Shown: positions 7,265 through 14,944 of the stretch, piece by piece | How positions within the stretch are numbered: position 1 is the stretch's first letter | Layout: the number at the start of each line of letters is the position of its first letter | DNA from: Sutterella seckii | Lineage (GTDB): Bacteria > Pseudomonadota > Gammaproteobacteria > Burkholderiales > Burkholderiaceae_F | Direction: 5' to 3' | Length of the DNA: 52,583 bases | Assembly: GCF_009183815.1 (NCBI RefSeq) | Contig: NZ_WEHX01000007.1 | Span: 1 to 52,583, forward strand | The notes under the pieces: model-generated | Seen by the model: the letters and a program-made list of their open reading frames with translations, nothing else | The model's database searches: none | What the model was told of the DNA's origin: nothing | Program-made: the position numbers and the translations under genes

Positions 7265-8014
7265 TTACTTCTTTTGGCCTAGGTCTTTCAGCCGCTGACC
7301 GGCTTCCTTGGCCACTTCCGTATTCGGATAAGTGCGGATGATCTTGTTTAATGTATTACGCGCCGCCGTGATGCTGCCGCTGGCCGCTTGGGAGCTTGCC
7401 ACGAGCATCATGGCGTCGGGTGCGCGGGAGCTCTTCGGATATTCGCGAAGAAGCTGATTCTGGGTCGAAATGGCGGTCTTGTAGTGCTCGGCTGCAAAAG
7501 CGCTCGTACCCCACCAGAAAATGGCGTCCGGCCGATAGGGCGACTTGTCCCAGCGGGTTGAGAACTCCTTGAAGGCCTTTTCGGCATCGAGGAACTTCCC
7601 CTCCTGGAGGAGCTGAACCGCCGCCTCATAGGCATTCTTTTCGTCGGCCTGCACCTGAACGCTTTGTCCGTCGATCACCACCATCTGGGGTTCGAAGACG
7701 CCGAGGCGCTTGTCCACGGATTCATAGAGCGTGCGGGAATTTCTCTTTTCTACAGCGAGCTGATTGGTGAGCTCTTCAACGCGGCCCGTGAGCTGGCGGT
7801 TCTGCTCCCGCAGAGAGGTAATTTCGTTGGCAAGCTGAAGCTGCCCCGAGCGCACGGAATCGATGTCGGACTGCATCTGCTTCACGGTTTCGCGAAGCTC
7901 GAGAATGGCCCGGCGGGCATCGTCGTCCGCGAAGGCGAAGGCCGAACCCGCAAGCGTGAACGTGAGGAAGGCCGCTGCCGTACGACGGGCAAGGGGAGTG
8001 AGCGAAAGAATCAT
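7265..8014 (-). CDS. cpoB: Cell division coordinator CpoB (YbgF), periplasmic TPR protein of the Tol-Pal system
   Basis: This 249-residue exported protein has a signal peptide (residues 1-30, cleavage near AFAFA), then a trimerising coiled coil at about 35-95 (AILELRETVKQMQSDIDSV, heptad pattern). A low-complexity linker leads to TPR-like repeats from about 125 to the end (AYEAAVQLLQEGKFLDAEKA; YKTAISTQNQLLREYPKS; ARNTLNKIIRTYPNTEVAKE). CpoB links outer-membrane constriction by Tol-Pal to septal murein synthesis. It is the last gene of tolB-pal-cpoB here. A hairpin with a T-rich tail between pal and cpoB may lower its expression relative to pal. No strong ribosome site precedes the ATG. Confidence 0.93.
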   Translation of the reverse strand: MILSLTPLARRTAAAFLTFTLAGSAFAFADDDARRAILELRETVKQMQSDIDSVRSGQLQLANEITSLREQNRQLTGRVEELTNQLAVEKRNSRTLYESVDKRLGVFEPQMVVIDGQSVQVQADEKNAYEAAVQLLQEGKFLDAEKAFKEFSTRWDKSPYRPDAIFWWGTSAFAAEHYKTAISTQNQLLREYPKSSRAPDAMMLVASSQAASGSITAARNTLNKIIRTYPNTEVAKEAGQRLKDLGQKK

Positions 8015-8030
8015 GTTGGTCGGTCACAAA

Positions 8031-8079
8031 TAAAAATGCCGGCGAACGCTCCTCGCAGAAGCGAGGGAGAGCCGCCGGC
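8031..8079 (-). terminator. Intercistronic hairpin/attenuator between pal and cpoB
   Basis: On the minus strand GCCGGC (8079-8074) pairs with GCCGGC (8043-8038), enclosing a second perfect stem CCTCGC-TTCT-GCGAGG. The hairpin is followed by ATTTTTATTT. It has terminator form but sits inside the tol operon, so partial termination or mRNA stabilisation upstream is likely. Confidence 0.6.
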
Positions 8080-8119
8080 CGGATGTCTGACAGAGGGACT
8101 TCAGGCGTCCCCCCGGGCA

Positions 8120-8641
8120 TTACTTGGTCTGTGCGCCCGTGCCTTCCGGATAAACGATGTCGGCACGGCGGTTCTGAGCCCAGGCCTCTTCCGTGTGGCC
8201 GGTAGCCACAGGCTTTTCCTTGCCGAAGGAAACCGCCTCAACGCGGTCGCCCGTGACGCCGAGAAGCTGCATGCGCTGACGCACGGCTTCAGAACGCTTC
8301 TGGCCGAGCGCGAGGTTGTATTCGCGGCCGCCGCGTTCATCGGTGTTGCCCTGGATGACGATCTTCACGTTCGGATGTTCGGCAAGCCACTTGGCGTGCG
8401 CTTCAACGATCGCAGCGTACTCGGGCGAAACTTCATACGAATCGAAGGCAAAGTAGACCGAGCGGTGCGAAAGCGGGTTCGAGGGATCCGTGAACGGGTC
8501 CTGAACCGTCTGCTGCTGAGCAGCCTGATTGCCGGCAAGCGTGCCTTCCTTGGCGCCCTCGTCGAGCGAAACGGAAGAGCAGCCCGAAAGCAGCGCAGCG
8601 GCTGCCGCCGCAGCGGCAAGAACCTTCCAAGCGATAGTCAT
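8120..8641 (-). CDS. pal: Peptidoglycan-associated lipoprotein Pal
   Basis: This 173-residue outer-membrane lipoprotein binds peptidoglycan and TolB during envelope constriction. The start at 8641 was preferred over a longer frame because AAGGAG lies 10 bases upstream and the N-terminus becomes a lipoprotein signal peptide with lipobox LLSGC (Cys21). The OmpA-like murein-binding domain spans about 60-165, with VYFAFDSYEV, the NTDERGG loop and LGQKRSEAVRQRM, ending NRRADIVY. It lies 44 bp downstream of tolB on the same strand. The lipoprotein would be matured by Lnt, which is also encoded in this window. Confidence 0.96.
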   Translation of the reverse strand: MTIAWKVLAAAAAAAALLSGCSSVSLDEGAKEGTLAGNQAAQQQTVQDPFTDPSNPLSHRSVYFAFDSYEVSPEYAAIVEAHAKWLAEHPNVKIVIQGNTDERGGREYNLALGQKRSEAVRQRMQLLGVTGDRVEAVSFGKEKPVATGHTEEAWAQNRRADIVYPEGTGAQTK

Positions 8642-8685
8642 TTTGTTGAGCTCCTTAATTGAAATAAAAATATCTTCCATCCGGC

Positions 8686-9993
8686 TTACTGCAGGATCGG
8701 GCCCCATGCAGGTTCGCGGATGTTGCCCTCACCCGAAAGTCGGGTGGAGAGGCGTGCGTCGGCAGAGCAGGTGCCAAGAATGCCGCGTCCGGATACTTCC
8801 GTGGCATACACGATGAAGCGGCCGTTGGGCGCGAAGGACGGCGACTCGTCGCGCTCCGTATTCGTGACGAGAAGATCCTGCCCGGTGGCAAGATCCATCA
8901 CCGCAACGCGGAAGCTCGAGTCGATTCGCGAAATGTACGCCATGCGGGCGCCGTCGGGTGAAATATCCGGGCTGATGGCGTAGTTGGAACCGAAGGTAAC
9001 GCGCTCGGCATTGCCTCCCGCAACCGGCTGCCGGTAAATCTGAGGCGTGCCGCCGCGGTCGCTCGTGAAGTAGATCCAGGCGCCGTCGCGCGTGAAGACG
9101 GGTTCCGTATCAATGCCGTAGCTTTGCGTGAAGCGGCGCAGGCCCGAGCCGTCGACGCCGATCAGATAAATCTGCGTGAGGCCGTCGCGCGAGAGGGCCA
9201 CCGCGAGCGTGCGCCCGTCGGGCGACCAGGCGGGAGCCGAATTGTTGCCGCGGAAGGCCGCCACCGGACGACGAACGCCCGTCGCGAGCTCATGCACGTA
9301 GACAATGGGCTTGCGGTGCTCGAAGCTCACGTAGGCGAGCTTCTTGCCGTCAGGCGACCAGGAAGGCGAAATGATGGGCTCGGGCGACTGAAGCGCCGTT
9401 CTCGGCACGCCGCCGTCGCTGTCGGTAATGATGAGTTCGTAGCGCCTTTCAGCGAGCTGCGCCACGTAGGCGAGCTGGGAAGCAAACATCGGGCCTTCGC
9501 CCGTGAGCTTCGTGTAGATTTTGTCCGCACAGCGGTGCGCCGCCATGCGAAGGAGGTCCGTTCCGGCGGTGTAGCCCACGGAATCGAGCTGTTCGCCGCT
9601 CACGGCATCAAAGAAGAGGCAGCGCACATCCCAGCGGCCGGTCGCGATGCGCTGCACCGAGCCCACCACATAGACCGTGGCGCCCGCCTGCGCCGCACGG
9701 GCGAGGCCTTCAGGCTTCTCAAGATTCTCTGCGGGATCCGCCGGACCGACATCCACAAGACGGAATGCGCCGGAGCGCATCAGATCGGCTCCGATCACTT
9801 CCGCCGGATCAACCGGCGCAGCGGCAGCGCCCTGGAAGGGTCGAATGGCGATCGGCAGCTGATTCGCGCCAACTCCGGTAATTTCGATGCGCAGATCCGC
9901 GAGCGCAGGACAGGCGCCGAAAAAGCCAGCGGCCATGCCGGCGCCAATCAGCGCGCGGCGCGTGAGGCGCATGGATTCGCTCAAATCTTTCAC
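8686..9993 (-). CDS. tolB: Tol-Pal system protein TolB
   Basis: This periplasmic protein of about 435 residues has an N-terminal TolB domain followed by a beta propeller built of WD40-like TolB repeats (SPSWSPDGKKLAYVSFE, APAWSPDGRTLAVAL, EPVFTRDGAWIYFTSD, SPDISPDGARMAYIS, SPSFAPNGRFIVYAT). A GTG at 9993 preceded by GGAG was taken as the start. An ATG seven codons later would also leave an intact signal peptide (RLTRRALIGAGMAAGFFG, cleavage near PALA). It heads tolB-pal-cpoB, but tolQ, tolR and tolA are not upstream: purH is, with a GC-rich hairpin between. Confidence 0.95.
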   Translation of the reverse strand: MKDLSESMRLTRRALIGAGMAAGFFGACPALADLRIEITGVGANQLPIAIRPFQGAAAAPVDPAEVIGADLMRSGAFRLVDVGPADPAENLEKPEGLARAAQAGATVYVVGSVQRIATGRWDVRCLFFDAVSGEQLDSVGYTAGTDLLRMAAHRCADKIYTKLTGEGPMFASQLAYVAQLAERRYELIITDSDGGVPRTALQSPEPIISPSWSPDGKKLAYVSFEHRKPIVYVHELATGVRRPVAAFRGNNSAPAWSPDGRTLAVALSRDGLTQIYLIGVDGSGLRRFTQSYGIDTEPVFTRDGAWIYFTSDRGGTPQIYRQPVAGGNAERVTFGSNYAISPDISPDGARMAYISRIDSSFRVAVMDLATGQDLLVTNTERDESPSFAPNGRFIVYATEVSGRGILGTCSADARLSTRLSGEGNIREPAWGPILQ

Positions 9994-10118
9994 AGACTTT
10001 TCTCCGAAAGCTACTTTTGGACTGCGCAGAGCGGACGCCCATGCTTCAATGAAGTCTAGGCACGAGCGGGTTTTCCCATGAGCCCCGCGCGGATGAAGTC
10101 AGTCTAATATACGCGAAC

Positions 10119-10151
10119 GGGCGCCGCCCTGCGATGAAGCCGGCGGCGCCC
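10119..10151. repeat. GC-rich hairpin between purH and tolB
   Basis: GGGCGCCGCC (10119-10128) pairs perfectly with GGCGGCGCCC (10142-10151). No T-run follows on either strand, so it is not a standard intrinsic terminator. It may still impede readthrough from purH into tolB or stabilise the purH message. Confidence 0.5.
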
Positions 10152-10169
10152 AAATGAAACAAGCGATGA

Positions 10170-11723
10170 TTAGTGGCGGAAGTGGCGTTCGCCCGTGAAG
10201 ACCATCGCAATGCCGCGCTCATTGGCGGCGTTGATCACTTCCTCGTCGCGGATGGATCCGCCCGGCTGAATGACGGCCGTGCAGCCCGCGTCCACAACGA
10301 CGTCAAGGCCGTCGCGGAACGGGAAGAAGGCATCCGAAGCGGCAACGCTGCCCGTCAGGGAAAGACCGCCTTCCTCAGCCTTGATCATGGCAATGCGGGC
10401 GCTGTCGACGCGGCTCATCTGGCCGGCGCCGACGCCGAGCGTCATGCCGTCGCGCGCGTAGACGATGGTATTGGACTTCACGAAGCGGGCGACATTCCAG
10501 GCAAAGAGCAGATCCGTGATCTGAGCCTGCGTGGGCTCCTTCTTCGTGACGCAGCGGAGATCCTTCTCGGTCGCGAGCTGGATGTCGGGCGTCTGAACGA
10601 GCAGGCCGCCGCCCACGCGCTTGAAGTCGAAGTCGTTGTGGGCCGTGCCGCGGGCGATCTTCAAAAGACGGAGGTTCTTCTTGGCGCTGAAGAGTTCGAG
10701 CGCGCCTTCATCGAATTCAGGCGCAATGATCACTTCGGCGAACTGGTGGGAAACCTTCTCGGCGCAGGCGCGGGTAACAGGTCCGTTGAAGGCGATGATG
10801 CCGCCGAAGGCCGACTTGCTGTCCGTGAGGAAGGCCTTCGCATAGGCTTCTTCGCATGTGGGCGCAACCGCAACGCCGCAGGGGTTCGCATGCTTGATGA
10901 TCACGCAGGCAGGAGCGTCGAAGGAGCGCACGCACTCCCAGGCCGCATCGCTGTCGGCGATGTTGTTGTAGGAAAGCTCCTTCCCCTGGAGCTGCTCGTA
11001 GCCGGCGAGAAGACCCGGCTCGACGTTCTGCTCGCGGTAGAAGGCGCCCTGCTGATGGGGATTTTCGCCGTAGCGGAGATCCTGAACCTTCACCCACTGG
11101 CGCGTGAGCACGGCCGGGAACTTCTGGGGCTTCGCTTCGGCGTCGAGGCTCGTGAGGTAGTTCGTGATCATGCCGTCGTAGCGGGCAGTGTGCGCGAAGA
11201 CCTTCTTCGCGAGCGCGAAGCGCGTGGCGGAGGAAACTTCTCCCTGGACCTTGATTTCGTCGAGAATCAGCTCGTAGTCGGCAGGATCCACCACCACGGC
11301 GACGGACTCGCAGTTCTTCGCCGCAGCACGGATCATCGTCGGGCCGCCGATGTCGATGTTTTCAATCGCTTCCTCGAGCGTGCAGTCGGGACGCGCCACG
11401 GTCTGTTCGAACGGGTAGAGGTTCACGCAGACGATGTCGATCGGATCGATGCCGTGCTCCTTGAGCGCAGCCATGTGTTCCGGCACCGGACGACGGGCGA
11501 GGATGCCCGCATGAATCTTGGGGTTGAGCGTCTTCACGCGGCCGTCGAGCATTTCAGGGAAGCCCGTGTAGTCGGCCACTTCCTGAACGTCGATGCCTTC
11601 GCGGGCGAGAAGCTTCGCGGTGCCGCCGGTCGACAGGATGTGATATCCCGCCTCGACGAGGCCGCGGGCGAACTCGACGATGCCCGTCTTATCCGAAACG
11701 GAGAGGAGTGCTTGCTTGCGCAT
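10170..11723 (-). CDS. purH: Bifunctional purine biosynthesis protein PurH (AICAR transformylase / IMP cyclohydrolase)
   Basis: This 517-residue cytosolic enzyme catalyses the last two steps of IMP synthesis. The N-terminal MGS-like cyclohydrolase domain (about 1-150) shows [15 protein letters not shown] and [11 protein letters not shown]. The AICARFT domain shows the KHANPCG motif near residue 265, [13 protein letters not shown] near 295 and the C-terminal [14 protein letters not shown] and [12 protein letters not shown] blocks. Length is normal. It begins 2 bp after the fis stop codon, a tight coupling to dusB-fis. This purH-after-fis order is familiar from betaproteobacteria and places purine synthesis under the same upstream promoter. 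Confidence 0.97.
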   Translation of the reverse strand: MRKQALLSVSDKTGIVEFARGLVEAGYHILSTGGTAKLLAREGIDVQEVADYTGFPEMLDGRVKTLNPKIHAGILARRPVPEHMAALKEHGIDPIDIVCVNLYPFEQTVARPDCTLEEAIENIDIGGPTMIRAAAKNCESVAVVVDPADYELILDEIKVQGEVSSATRFALAKKVFAHTARYDGMITNYLTSLDAEAKPQKFPAVLTRQWVKVQDLRYGENPHQQGAFYREQNVEPGLLAGYEQLQGKELSYNNIADSDAAWECVRSFDAPACVIIKHANPCGVAVAPTCEEAYAKAFLTDSKSAFGGIIAFNGPVTRACAEKVSHQFAEVIIAPEFDEGALELFSAKKNLRLLKIARGTAHNDFDFKRVGGGLLVQTPDIQLATEKDLRCVTKKEPTQAQITDLLFAWNVARFVKSNTIVYARDGMTLGVGAGQMSRVDSARIAMIKAEEGGLSLTGSVAASDAFFPFRDGLDVVVDAGCTAVIQPGGSIRDEEVINAANERGIAMVFTGERHFRH

Positions 11724-11725
11724 GT

Positions 11726-12082
11726 CTACTTTTCCTTAAATTTTCTGGAAGTCCCCCGCGCAGGAAGCATTCCATGTTCCTGGAGCTTCTTGCGCAGCGT
11801 ATTCCGGTTAATGCCAAGTAACTGGGCTGCCGCGCACTGATTGTTGGCGCACATCGACATGGCATAGTCGATCAGCGGGCGCTCCACGGCGTGCACGACA
11901 AGATCGTAAAGGGGATGCGGGTCCCGGCCTTCGAGCCGGGCGAAATAAAGGTCGAGCCTGCGGACAATGACTTCCTCGAGATCGTTTGCATCCCCGGGGA
12001 GTTTTTCCTCAACGGGGTCGCCGCCTGCGGACGCATCTCTCTCGGAAGCGTCAACGGAATCGTGCAGGTCCTTCGGGATCAT
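11726..12082 (-). CDS. fis: Fis-family DNA-binding protein
   Basis: This 118-residue nucleoid-associated regulator has a C-terminal helix-turn-helix at about 85-115 ([20 protein letters not shown]), the classical Fis/NtrC-type motif. An N-terminal acidic extension makes it about 20 residues longer than the 98-residue E. coli protein. Its start overlaps the dusB stop as ATGA, the same dusB-fis order known from enterobacteria, where the operon is growth-rate controlled. The central [20 protein letters not shown] helix matches the Fis dimer core. Being upstream of purH by 2 bp it is probably translated from a long amgK-murU-dusB-fis-purH message. Confidence 0.93.
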   Translation of the reverse strand: MIPKDLHDSVDASERDASAGGDPVEEKLPGDANDLEEVIVRRLDLYFARLEGRDPHPLYDLVVHAVERPLIDYAMSMCANNQCAAAQLLGINRNTLRKKLQEHGMLPARGTSRKFKEK

Positions 12083-13080
12083 CGGTTTTCTGAAGTGCGC
12101 AGAGTCTCGGGTTCGCGCGCAATGCCTTCGAGAAAGGCGCGCACGAGGTCGGTCTGCCGCTCAGCGTCCTCTTCGCGAAGGATCTCGTCGAGCGCCCTTC
12201 TGGCGCCGCTGAACGGCTGGAGATAGCGGGAAAGATGCTTGCGGAAGGTGCGCATCGCCCGCGGGCCCTCATAGTAGTCGAAATGGCGCTTTCTGTGATC
12301 CAAAATGATCTCGAGAAGTTGTTCCGGATCAGGCGGAGAGAAGCTCCGGCCGTCAAGCGCCGCACGGATTTCAGCAAATATCCAGGGCCGCCCTATCGCG
12401 GCGCGCCCGATCATGAGGCCGTCCGCCCCGGTAAGGTTCAGAACCCGCCGGGCCTTCTCTCCCGAATCAATGTCGCCGTTGGCGGCAAGCGGAATTGAAA
12501 CCGCCGTCTTCACGCGGGCAATGGTTTCGTATTCGGCTTCCCCGCGGAACCCGTCCGCCCGCGTGCGCCCGTGCACGGCAAGGGCCGCGATGCCGCAGTC
12601 CTCCGCCATCCGGGCGATGATCGGCGCATTCTTGTGTTCGCGGTCCCAGCCCGTCCTCATCTTGAGGGTCACCGGGATCTTCACGGCGCCTCGGACAGCC
12701 GACAAAATTTCCTGAACGAGCTTTTCGTCGCGCATGAGCGCGCTCCCGCATTCCGCGGAAAGCACCTTTCGCGCCGGGCACCCCATATTGATGTCAACGA
12801 CGTCCGCGCCGTCGGCTTCCGCCGCCCGGGCAGCCTCGGCCATCACGGCGGGGTCGGCCCCGAGGAGCTGTACGACATGGAGTCCTGATTCCTCTTTTTC
12901 CACCCAGCGGGTGAGGCTTTTCTCCCGCTCGCGCAGATCCTCGCGGCTTGCCGTCATTTCCGCCACGGCATAGTCGCAGCCGAAAGAACGAGCGAGCTCC
13001 CGGAAGGGAAGATCCGAATAGCCCGCCATCGGGGCGAGCATGAGCGCCGGAGACGCGATTTCATGGGGACCGATTTTCAC
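12079..13080 (-). CDS. dusB: tRNA-dihydrouridine synthase B
   Basis: This 333-residue FMN-dependent enzyme reduces uridine in the tRNA D-loop. A GTG start at 13080 was chosen: GGAG lies 8 bases upstream, the protein then begins KIGPHEIASPALMLAPMAGY as in the family, and a longer frame would overlap murU. The catalytic cysteine is C101 in INMGCPARKV. Other signatures are DLPFRELARSFG, the TLKMRTGWD strand, the HGRTRADGF loop, and NGDIDSGEKA and MIGRAAIGRPW in the FMN phosphate site. Start and stop overlap the neighbouring genes by 3-4 bp on both sides (murU upstream, fis downstream), so translation is coupled. Confidence 0.95.
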   Translation of the reverse strand: MKIGPHEIASPALMLAPMAGYSDLPFRELARSFGCDYAVAEMTASREDLREREKSLTRWVEKEESGLHVVQLLGADPAVMAEAARAAEADGADVVDINMGCPARKVLSAECGSALMRDEKLVQEILSAVRGAVKIPVTLKMRTGWDREHKNAPIIARMAEDCGIAALAVHGRTRADGFRGEAEYETIARVKTAVSIPLAANGDIDSGEKARRVLNLTGADGLMIGRAAIGRPWIFAEIRAALDGRSFSPPDPEQLLEIILDHRKRHFDYYEGPRAMRTFRKHLSRYLQPFSGARRALDEILREEDAERQTDLVRAFLEGIAREPETLRTSENR

Positions 13081-13772
13081 TCGGGATCTCCGGCAAAGAG
13101 CGCTTCCGCGCGGGAAAGTTCTTCGGGCGTGCCGACATTGGCCCAGCGCCCGCGATAGAGCTCTCCGGAAACCTGCCCCCTGTCGATCCATTCATTCATC
13201 CAGGGGAAAAGCTTCGCGCGCTCGTCCGGAAGGCCTTCAAACATCGCGGGATGGTAAAGAGCAAGACTCGAAAAAGTGAATTTTTCTCCCGTCCGGCAAA
13301 CTTTTCCGTCCGCGAGACCGAAGTCGCCCTTCGCGTGAAACCCCGGATTGGGCACCAGAACGAGATGCGCGAGTGAGCCCCCGGACGACAGCGTCCCGGC
13401 GCGGCGCACGAGCGCTGAGTAATCAAAGTCCGTCACGATGTCGCCTGCGACGGCGATGAAGGGGCCGCTTCCTAAAAGCGGAAGCGCCCGCACGATGCCG
13501 CCACGGGTTTCAAGCGCGTCTTCGGCAGTGAACCCTTCAACCGACCAGAGAAGCTTCACGCCCAGACTGCGGCCGTCGCCGAGTTCGGCCATGAGGATCC
13601 TGGCGCCGTGCGCGGCATTCACCACGATTTCCGTGATCCCGGCCTTTCTGAGCGCCAGAATCTGGCGCACGGCCATCGGAACGCCTCCGACCTCAATGAG
13701 AGGCTTGGGCAGAATCTGCGTGAGGGGCCGCATGCGCCGGCCTTCGCCGGCCGCAAAAAGGAGCGCGCGCAT
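13077..13772 (-). CDS. murU: N-acetylmuramate alpha-1-phosphate uridylyltransferase MurU
   Basis: This 231-residue nucleotidyltransferase has the N-terminal UTP-binding signature LFAAGEGRRMRPLT and the downstream lysine motif LPKPLIEVGG. AGDIVTDFDY near residue 115 supplies the metal-binding aspartate. With AmgK six bases upstream it forms the recycling route that converts salvaged MurNAc, via MurNAc-1-phosphate, to UDP-MurNAc. This bypasses de novo MurA and gives intrinsic fosfomycin tolerance in pseudomonads. The assignment to MurU, not a generic sugar-1-phosphate nucleotidyltransferase, relies on this neighbour and on its short length. It overlaps dusB by 4 bp. Confidence 0.92.
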   Translation of the reverse strand: MRALLFAAGEGRRMRPLTQILPKPLIEVGGVPMAVRQILALRKAGITEIVVNAAHGARILMAELGDGRSLGVKLLWSVEGFTAEDALETRGGIVRALPLLGSGPFIAVAGDIVTDFDYSALVRRAGTLSSGGSLAHLVLVPNPGFHAKGDFGLADGKVCRTGEKFTFSSLALYHPAMFEGLPDERAKLFPWMNEWIDRGQVSGELYRGRWANVGTPEELSRAEALFAGDPE

Positions 13773-13778
13773 TTCCGG

Positions 13779-14786
13779 TCAGAACGTGTAGCCCGCACTC
13801 TCGCGCACGCCGGCAAGTTCGTCAAGGAGGTGCCTGAGGGGCGAGAGCTCTACGTAGCGCCCCGCCGTCTGGCGCGCATACTTCATGAAGCGCGGCGTAT
13901 CCGCAAGGTACTTCGGCTTCCCGTCGCGGTAGTTGATGCGCGCGAAGATGCCGAGCACCTTCAGGTGGCGCTGGAGCCCCATGAATTCAACGCTGCGGTA
14001 GAAGGCGCCGAAATCCATCGGGACGGGGAGGCCCGCCTTTCTGGCCTTTTCCCAATAGCGGATCGTGATGTCGAGAACGAAGGATTCGTTCCAGCTGATG
14101 AAGGCGTCGCGCAGGAGCGAGGCGATGTCGTACGTGATCGGGCCCTCGAGCGCATCCTGGAAGTCGAGAACGCCCGGGAGCGGATCGCTCATCATGAGGT
14201 TGCGCGGCATGAAGTCGCGGTGCACGTAGACGACCGGGTCGGCGAGATTCACCTTCAGAATCGCTTCCCGGCTCATCTCCCACCATTTCTGGTGCTTTGC
14301 ATCCCATTCAACGCCGCAGTGGCGCTTCACGTACCACTCGGGGAAGAGCTCCATCTCGCGCGTGAGAACCGCCCGGTCGTAGGGAGGAAGCACGCCGGGG
14401 CGCGTCGCCGTCTGCCATTTGACGAGCGCAGTGGTAGCCGCGTCCATGAGCTTCGCCGCATTCTCTTCGTTGAGAACGTCGAGGAAGGTTTCGCGCCCGA
14501 GGTCCGAAATGACGGCGAAGCCCGATTCCAGATTCACCGCAAGGATTTCCGGCACGTTGAGCCCTGCTTCCTTCATGAGCTTCTGAACCTTGATGAAGGC
14601 AGGAAGGTTTTCATGCTCCGGAGGCGCATCCATCACGATGTAGGTGCCGCCGCCCGAACGCGCCACGCGGAAGTAGCGCCTGAAGCCGGCATCGGAACTT
14701 GCAGGAGCCATCGACTCCGGATCAAAGCCGAGCGTCTCTGCTTCAGTGGCGAGCCAGGCCTTGAGCGCATCGTCACGTTCTGTCAT
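13779..14786 (-). CDS. amgK: N-acetylmuramate/N-acetylglucosamine kinase AmgK
   Basis: This 335-residue phosphotransferase has an aminoglycoside phosphotransferase (APH) fold. The start at 14786 has GGGAG 8 bases upstream; a longer in-frame ORF lacks such support. The ATP-site region RYFRVARSGGGTYIVMDAP lies near residues 35-55, the catalytic loop is VHRDFMPRNLM (HxD...N) near 195-205, and LDFQDALEGPITYD carries the metal-binding aspartate. AmgK phosphorylates the anomeric hydroxyl of MurNAc and GlcNAc in murein recycling. The pair with murU and the divergent lptD neighbour match the arrangement known in Pseudomonas and betaproteobacteria. It heads the five-gene minus-strand block. Confidence 0.92.
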   Translation of the reverse strand: MTERDDALKAWLATEAETLGFDPESMAPASSDAGFRRYFRVARSGGGTYIVMDAPPEHENLPAFIKVQKLMKEAGLNVPEILAVNLESGFAVISDLGRETFLDVLNEENAAKLMDAATTALVKWQTATRPGVLPPYDRAVLTREMELFPEWYVKRHCGVEWDAKHQKWWEMSREAILKVNLADPVVYVHRDFMPRNLMMSDPLPGVLDFQDALEGPITYDIASLLRDAFISWNESFVLDITIRYWEKARKAGLPVPMDFGAFYRSVEFMGLQRHLKVLGIFARINYRDGKPKYLADTPRFMKYARQTAGRYVELSPLRHLLDELAGVRESAGYTF

Positions 14787-14944
14787 CAATAATCTCCCGC
14801 GGATGAGTTGGCAACAAAGAAAACCTGAATCCTGATGCTGATAAAATCCGAGCACTATTCGTCCCTTTTGCTCCCTGGAGAAAAGCGGACGCATTCAGGA
14901 AAGTCGACCATTTTAAAGGCCTCTTCCGGGGCCTGCAGTCTCTC

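Noticed and set aside
10119-10151. Intrinsic terminator of purH
   Set aside because: Strong stem but no T-run after it on the minus strand; listed as a hairpin only.
10173-11840. 555-residue plus-strand open frame
   Set aside because: Antisense of purH and fis; long only because of codon bias in the real genes.
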